A DNA stretch of 64,000 nucleotides from Nageia nagi (Eukaryota > Pinophyta): NCBI GenBank assembly GCA_050084985.1, contig JBITNC010000002.1, forward strand, positions 31,186,001-31,250,000, read 5' to 3'. The notes below the pieces were generated by a model that worked only from the letters and a program-made list of their open reading frames with translations, made no database searches and had not been told where the DNA came from. Positions within the stretch are counted from its first letter, which is position 1. The number at the start of each line of letters is the position of its first letter. Both the position numbers and the translations under genes were made by a program. Shown piece by piece: positions 58,471 to 64,000 of the stretch.

Positions 58471-59154
58471 GTAGATGGGAGTGATTTTTATAATAAAAAT
58501 AATTATCATAAAACAATAATAATATTGTCTCGGTTTCAACACCACTCAATGAGCAATTAGAAGGCAAAAAGGGGATGACCAACTATAAAGAGGGGAAGCG
58601 TCCCATTTGGAGACTATATTGGACATTTTTACATTGTGATTTTGTGGAGCAAAGGGCTGATTCTTTTTAATCCTTTTTACAGATGAAAAACCTGCAAAAG
58701 AGCCAATTTTGGAGACAAGGGTTGATCCTTTTTCCATTGATTGAAAGGATTCAAGGATGAAAACCCTTGAGTTCTTTGCGAGTAAATCCATCCAAGATTC
58801 ACACTTGTGTGTAATGAGATTTTATGCATCTGATTTTAGGGTTTAGAAACTTTACTGTGGAGATTTTCAAAGTTTCCAGATTTCAGCCAGATTATGAGGT
58901 AGTTGCCCAATTTTGGAGGGACTTTTTGTGTCTAGGCATTCTACTTTGTATTCTTGTAGTAGGTTTTATGTAGTTTGAGTGCCCTAGATTGTGTTACCAC
59001 TTTCAAAATATTTTAATAAAATTTGTGGTGATTGATCTTGCCATTTTAAAAATTTCTAATCTATTTTCAGTATAAATTTCAAATCTGAAAAATATTTGAG
59101 CAATTCTGATTTTTGTTTGTAAATTTTTTGGATTTCCTAATTAAAGATCTTACA
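58471..59154 (+). repeat. 5' LTR of the gypsy element (start uncertain)
   Basis: Collinear with the 3' LTR from GTGATTTTTATAATAAAAAT onward (about 58481), through AAGGCAAAAAGGGGATGACC and TTTTAATAAAATTTGTGG, to its end TCTTACA. About 95 bases at the start of the 3' LTR have no clear counterpart here. Confidence 0.7.
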
Positions 59155-59155
59155 A

Positions 59156-59169
59156 TGGTATCGGAGTTC
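59156..59169 (+). other. Primer-binding site of the gypsy element
   Basis: TGGTATCGGAGTTC, close to the initiator tRNA-Met complement TGGTATCAGAGC, two bases after the LTR. Confidence 0.7.
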
Positions 59170-59313
59170 ATTCTTGCTAGCCTATGAAGACTTCTTATGC
59201 ACCCTACTCATAGATACTATTTAAGGAGGAACAAATCAAACTCTAACCTCCATTTCCTCAACCAAAAATGAGAGACTTTGAATCCAGAAGTTAAGCAAGG
59301 TGAACCTGTTGAT

Positions 59314-60780
59314 ATGGCAAATAGGGCTGAGCAAAAAATGGATGCAATTCTTGACTTGAAGATTCAGTTACTTGGAAGGTTGAATTAGGGTGGAATTCCT
59401 CAGCCTCAACCAAATCATGGTGAAAACCCTCAACCACAGCCAAATCAGTGTGAGACTTCAACAAGAACAACCACACATGATCAAAGAAGTGAGAGATATG
59501 TTTATACACATTCTCCATTGTCTAGGCCAACAAAACCCATGTTTTTGCAAGCGCAAGAGGCTGATCCACAACAAATATCTACATAAATGGATTCCTTATT
59601 TCTAGAATACCAATGCAAAATTGAAGATTTCAGAAATGTAGTTTCTTTCTAGAGCTATTTGGAGATCCTGGGAAAAAAGATGAATGGGAAAGCCAACAAG
59701 TATGATGAAAAGAAAAATCGGCAACAAAAGATGCAAGTGCCTATGTTTGATGGCGGAGATCGCATGACAACTAGGACATGGCTACAAAAATTGCAAACAT
59801 ATTTTACTCTCAACTTTATGGTTGAGGAGGATGCAACGCAATTTACAACCCTATACCTAGAAAGAGTTGCATATGATTGGTGGCATCATGGTCTTACTAC
59901 ACAAGGTCATGGAGAGATTACTGCATTTGATGAATTTAGTCAAAGGATTTTGGATCGCTTTGAGAGGAAGGATGAAGAGTATTTTAGAGATTTGGCCACT
60001 CTAAATCAAAGAACTACTATGGAGTCTTACATTGACGAGTTTCAAAAAATCTCTATTATGGTGCCCAACATTTCAGAATAGAGGGTTACTTTCCTCTTTA
60101 TTAAGGGTGTGCATGAGCCATTGAGAGGTTTAGTAAAAGCATTTGGACCTCCCACTTTGCAAGATGCAATTAGAAGGGTATTGACTTTAGAGTCTTCAGC
60201 ACCACCTAGATCCAAATATTCAACACCACCACCACCACCTAGATCCAGATATTCATCACCACCATCACCTAGATCTAGACAAGTATGGCCATCTGGGCCA
60301 ATCCTAAGGAGAGATCCTTTCCAAGGGAGAAATCAACCTATTGGGAAGCCAACATTCCCTCAATAGAGAGCTTCAACACTTGGTCCCTTAGGAAAAAATA
60401 TAGATGAGGAACACAACAAATTGAGAAGGAAAAAATTGTGTTTCTCATGCAAAAACCCTTGGAAACCAGGCCATCACTACTAAGGAAAGGGGCAAATCCA
60501 TTACATTGAGGTTGTTTCAAATGAGGCATCAGATAGTGAGTAGGAGTCTTCAAAAGAGCATGATTTGGAGGAGCCATCCCAAGAGATACCAAATGCAAGC
60601 ACATTGGCCACTTTGAGCAACGCAACTAAGTACCTTACTATTAAGGTGTTAGGAGAAGAGATAGTAGGAGAAAAAGTGATTGTATTGATTGATGGTGGGG
60701 TAACCCACAATTTCATCAATGAGGGTTTTGTTGCCAAGAAAAACTCAAGACAAAAATCTTTGTTGGTTTTAATGTAGCAA
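59314..60780 (+). pseudogene. Gypsy gag-protease
   Basis: From the ATG at 59314 a single frame runs to about 60775 with several stops. The retrotransposon-gag domain is at 59659-60081 (with FTTLYLERVAYDWWHHGL and FSQRILDRFERKDEEYF). It is followed by a proline/arginine/serine-rich stretch (60190-60290) encoded by imperfect CCACCA repeats. The zinc knuckle CFSCKNPWKPGHHY has lost its last cysteine. The protease site is IDGGVTHNFIN, where DSG has become DGG. All these features are standard for a chromovirus gag-protease, now inactive. Confidence 0.85.
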
Positions 60781-61199
60781 CTAGAAATGGTAATATTGTA
60801 CTTTGTAACAAATTGGTGAAGCAATTGAAGGTTAGTTATGAGAATTATTTAGTAGTTGATGATTCCCATGGAAGGAATACCACATATGATGCTTGGAGTA
60901 CAATGGTTGTACTCATTAGGGGAGTATTCCACAAATTATCAATAGTTAGAGCTAGAATTCAGATCTAATGGGTGTGCAATCATTTTGCCTGAAATCAAAG
61001 ATAATGTGATCTAGAATGTGACAACAAATGAGGATCATTTGGGGTGCTAGTTTTTTCATGGTAAAAGGTATACCTTATTCTTATGGTGAGAGTTTTATTT
61101 GTCATCCTTAAGTTCAAATTATATTGGGTAGGCATAGTGTAGTTTTTGGAGATATGCCTAAAGGCTTTAACACTTAATATGGGATTTCAACATATCATT

Positions 61200-62320
61200 G
61201 AGTTAGAACCTAGATCAAAACCTATCATTATCAACCCCTATAAGCACCCACATGTACAAGGATGAGATAGAGAAAACCATAAAAGAACTCCTTGATATGG
61301 GCCACATTCGTCCTAGCTCTAGTCCATTTGTCTCTTCTATTGTGTTGGTGAAAACAAAAGATGGAACAATGAGAATGTGCATAGATTATAAGGTTCTCAA
61401 CAAAAGAAAACAACCAAAAATAGGTACCCTATCCCCAGAGTGGACAAACTTATAGATGAGTTTCATGGTGCTATGTGCTTTTCTAAAATTGATTTGAGAT
61501 CTGGTTACAATCAAATCATAGTGAGAAAAGAGGATGTACACAAAACACCCTTTAGATGTTAATTTGGTCATTATGAGTTTTTGGTTATGCAATTTGGCTT
61601 AACCAATGCACCTGCTACATTCCAATCAATTATGAATCATATTTTCATGGAGCAATTGAGAGACTATGTGTTAGTATTTTTTGATGACATTCTTGTTTAC
61701 AACAACACATGGGAGGATCATCTTATGCATTTGGACTTAGTTCTAGGCATTTTGCAACAACAATAATTTTATGTCAAAAGATCAAAATGTGAGTTTGAGT
61801 TGACTAAAATTCTGTATTTCGTACATGTAATCAGCAACCAAGGTATTCAAGTGGACAAGCAAAAGATAGTTGTTATTCAAGATTGGCTAATACCCACTAC
61901 CTTGACTCATTTGAGAGGGTTTTTGGATTTATGCAACTACTATAGGAGGTTCATTAGAGGTTTTTCACAATTGGCAACCCCATTGATCGAGTTAACAAAG
62001 AAAGGAGCATTTACATGGAGTAACAAAGCATAAAAGGCATTTGAAAAATTAAAACAAGTAATGACTTCTTGTCCTTTATTAGCTATTCCTGATTTCTTTT
62101 TGCCTTTCACAATTGAATGTGATGCATCAGGTGTAGGGAGAAGGATTGTACGAATGCAAAAAGTGCAACCAATTACATTTGAGAGCAAAAAACTCAATCC
62201 AATAGGGAGAATGTTCAACATATATGACAAAGAAATGCTTACCATCATGCATGTTTTGTCAAAGTTTAGGTAGTATCTTGTTTGTGGAAAATTTGTAGTG
62301 AGGATTGATCATAATAACTT
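61200..62320 (+). pseudogene. Gypsy reverse transcriptase / RNase H
   Basis: The RT N-terminus KELLDMGHIRPSSSPF and VLVKTKDGTMRMCIDYKVLN (61252 onward) leads, after frame changes, to [15 protein letters not shown] and the active-site box [12 protein letters not shown] (61665-61705). It goes on to VHVISNQGIQVD and the RNase H start PFTIECDASG. RNase H continues to FVVRIDHNN near 62320, where the reading jumps. Broken by at least four stops or frameshifts. Confidence 0.88.
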
Positions 62321-62934
62321 TCATGGCTTTGTATGGTTATGACGCTCCTAACTTTAATGACTTGTTGTTTAGTGACAGTAGAGTGCCCAAAGCTAAGGAT
62401 TTTTTGCAAGAGAACCATGATATCATGAGAACATTGAAGGACAACATTTAGCTTACACAAAATCAGTAGAAGTATGTAGATCAACAAAGGATTGAGTGCA
62501 AATTTGAAAATGGAGACATGGTTTATTTACATTTGCAGGCATATAAACAATCCACATTGAAAAGGAGTGGAGCAAAAAAGCTAAAACCATGTTTTTATGA
62601 TCCCTACAAGGTCCTACACAGGATTGGAGAAGTGGCATATGAGTTAGAGTTTGACAATGTGTTCAATGTTTCTTGCTTGAAAAAAGCCCTTGGACAACAC
62701 ATTATACGTTCTCAGGATTTTCCCTCTCTTGATGATGAGGGAAAATTGATATTGATACTTGAAACTATAATGGAGACTAGAGAAAAGAAGTTGAGAAATA
62801 GGGTCATCAATGAGTACTTGGTGAAATGGAAAGGTTTGCCAATTGAAGTTGCCACTTTAGAAGGACCTGAGATACTTGCACATCTAACCTTGCATTGCTT
62901 GAGGGCAAGCAATTTGGGAGTGGCAAACTTGTAA
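62321..62934 (+). pseudogene. Gypsy integrase C-terminus with chromodomain
   Basis: Immediately after the RNase H break the reading is MALYGYDAPNF, a segment normally about 300 codons downstream, at the C-terminal end of integrase. It continues GDMVYLHLQAYKQSTLKRSG, KLKPCFYDPYKVL, VSCLKKALGQHI and the chromodomain INEYLVKWKGLPIEVATLEG. Chromodomains help such elements target heterochromatin. The HHCC zinc finger and DDE catalytic core are absent. Confidence 0.88.
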
Positions 62935-63709
62935 TAACCCCTCTAGTGGACCCCACTCATCTAATGCAATGTTATAAAAAAATCGACCAAGAGGAAGTGG
63001 GACACACCTTTTATGGAGTAGATAAGAGTGCTTTTTATAATAAAAATAATTGTCATAAAACAATAATAATGTTGTCTCAATTTTAGCACCACTCAATGAA
63101 TAATTAGAAGGCAAAAAGGGGACAACCAACTATAAAGAGGGTAAGTGCCCCATTTGGAGATTATCTTGGACATTTTTACATTGTGATTTTGTGGAGCAAA
63201 GGGTTGATCCCTTTTTCATCCTTTTGTGGACAAAAGCCTGCAGAAGAGCCAATCTAAGAGACAAGGGTTGATCCCTTTTCCCTTGGTTGAGAAGATTCAA
63301 GGACGAAAACCTTTGAGTTCTTTGAGAGTGAATCCATCCAGGATTCACACTTGTGTCTACTAAGATTTTATGCATCTAATTTGATGATTTGTAAACCCTA
63401 CTGTGGAGATTTTCAGAGTTCAGCTAGATTATGGCCTTTTTGTGTGTTTTCAAACTTGATCTGCCTCCTAGAGAGGAGCACCCAACTCTAGGCATTTTAC
63501 TTTGTTTTCTTGGAGCAATTTTTATGTACTTTTGAGTGTCATAGATTGTGTTACCACTTTCAAAATATTTTAATAAAATTTGTGGAGATTGATCTGGCCA
63601 TTTTGAGAACTTTTGATCCATTTTCAATATAAATTTCATATCTGAAAAATATTTGAGCAATTCTGATATTTTTTGCAAAATTTTTGAATTCCCTAGCTAA
63701 GGATATTAA
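62932..63709 (+). repeat. 3' LTR of the gypsy element
   Basis: Starts TGTAATAACCCC just after the last codons of the chromodomain frame and ends near GGATATTA, about 778 bases. Most of it matches the 5' LTR from 58481. Confidence 0.72.
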
Positions 63710-64000
63710 ATGTTATTAACTGTCCTAAGGTCAAAGGCATTACATAAAACGTACTACTACCTCTCTATAAAGATTTAGATCATTTGGTTCACAACACAAT
63801 TTTGAAGGTTCACAGTTATTGATTGTTCTAGATTATAGTTTTAAAGTTGTTTGGCTTTTAATATTTCAGGTGAACTTCATAGTCAAAATTTAACTTACAT
63901 AATAAACAATGGTAAAGGTTAAGGGGGCTCCTCAACATCCCCATTCGTACTATCGTGGCATACCTTCATTGGAGCATAGGCTGCCACATCAGCAAAAAGA
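63710..64000. other. Right flank, nothing recognised
   Basis: No gene or repeat boundary was recognised up to the window end. Confidence 0.4.

Larger units (their letters stand above)
58471..63709 (+). mobile_element. Ty3/gypsy chromovirus, integrase core deleted
   Basis: Two similar ends (58471-59154 and 62932-63709) enclose a primer-binding site, gag, protease, reverse transcriptase, RNase H and a C-terminal chromodomain, an order typical of plant chromoviruses. The catalytic core of integrase is missing and the frame is broken many times. The first part of the 5' LTR is not recognisable, so its left boundary is approximate. Target duplications were not found. Confidence 0.82.

Noticed and set aside
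1-64000. A novel defence-type or operon-like gene system
   Set aside because: Only two intact genes were found, 50 kb apart and unrelated. Everything else is transposon sequence or relics.

Overview
The window is nuclear DNA from a seed plant: AT-rich, with spliceosomal introns, plant Ty1/copia and chromodomain Ty3/gypsy retrotransposons, non-LTR elements, tRNA-derived SINEs, pentatricopeptide-repeat (PPR) fragments and two recognisable plant genes. Long retrotransposon nests with many relics of different age fit a large genome, possibly a gymnosperm, but nothing here fixes the species.

Layout. 0.5-1.7 kb: a dead non-LTR reverse transcriptase (minus). 2.3-2.8 kb: an intact intronless EF-hand gene of the KIC/PBP1 type with a TATA box. 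3.97-4.95 kb: a non-autonomous terminal-inverted-repeat element with a SINE inserted in one arm. 6.7-28.1 kb: an old copia element (C, plus strand) bounded by 483/482-bp LTRs and a perfect 5-bp target duplication. It contains two younger, oppositely oriented copia copies (A and B) fused without the LTRs that should lie between them, plus a 1.6-kb unclassified insert. 28.2-36.0 kb: degenerate protein remnants of unknown family interrupted by a truncated copia (D). 36.06-44.48 kb: the best-preserved copia (E, minus), with 458/457-bp LTRs about 98% identical, a near-perfect 5-bp target duplication, primer-binding site and polypurine tract, but a gag-pol broken by several stops and frameshifts. 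44.8-45.9 kb: an array of TGATGCATTG-type repeats enclosing a PPR pseudogene. 46.7-47.9 kb: a dead DUF4283-domain (LINE ORF1-like) gene. 48.6-55.6 kb: an expressed-looking ELM2/SANT-domain gene with a 3.4-kb 5'UTR intron and two coding exons (717 aa). 56.6-57.2 kb: a short inverted-repeat element. 58.5-63.7 kb: a Ty3/gypsy chromovirus lacking its integrase core.

Only two loci look functional: the EF-hand protein, a probable calcium sensor, and the ELM2/SANT protein, a probable subunit of a histone-deacetylase or other chromatin complex. They share no pathway. The most interesting retrotransposon signal is in the copia family itself. Copies share a putative leader intron whose 3' splice site lies against the gag start codon. 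That intron carries palindromic tandem repeats and, in two copies, PPR gene fragments that splicing would remove from the gag mRNA.
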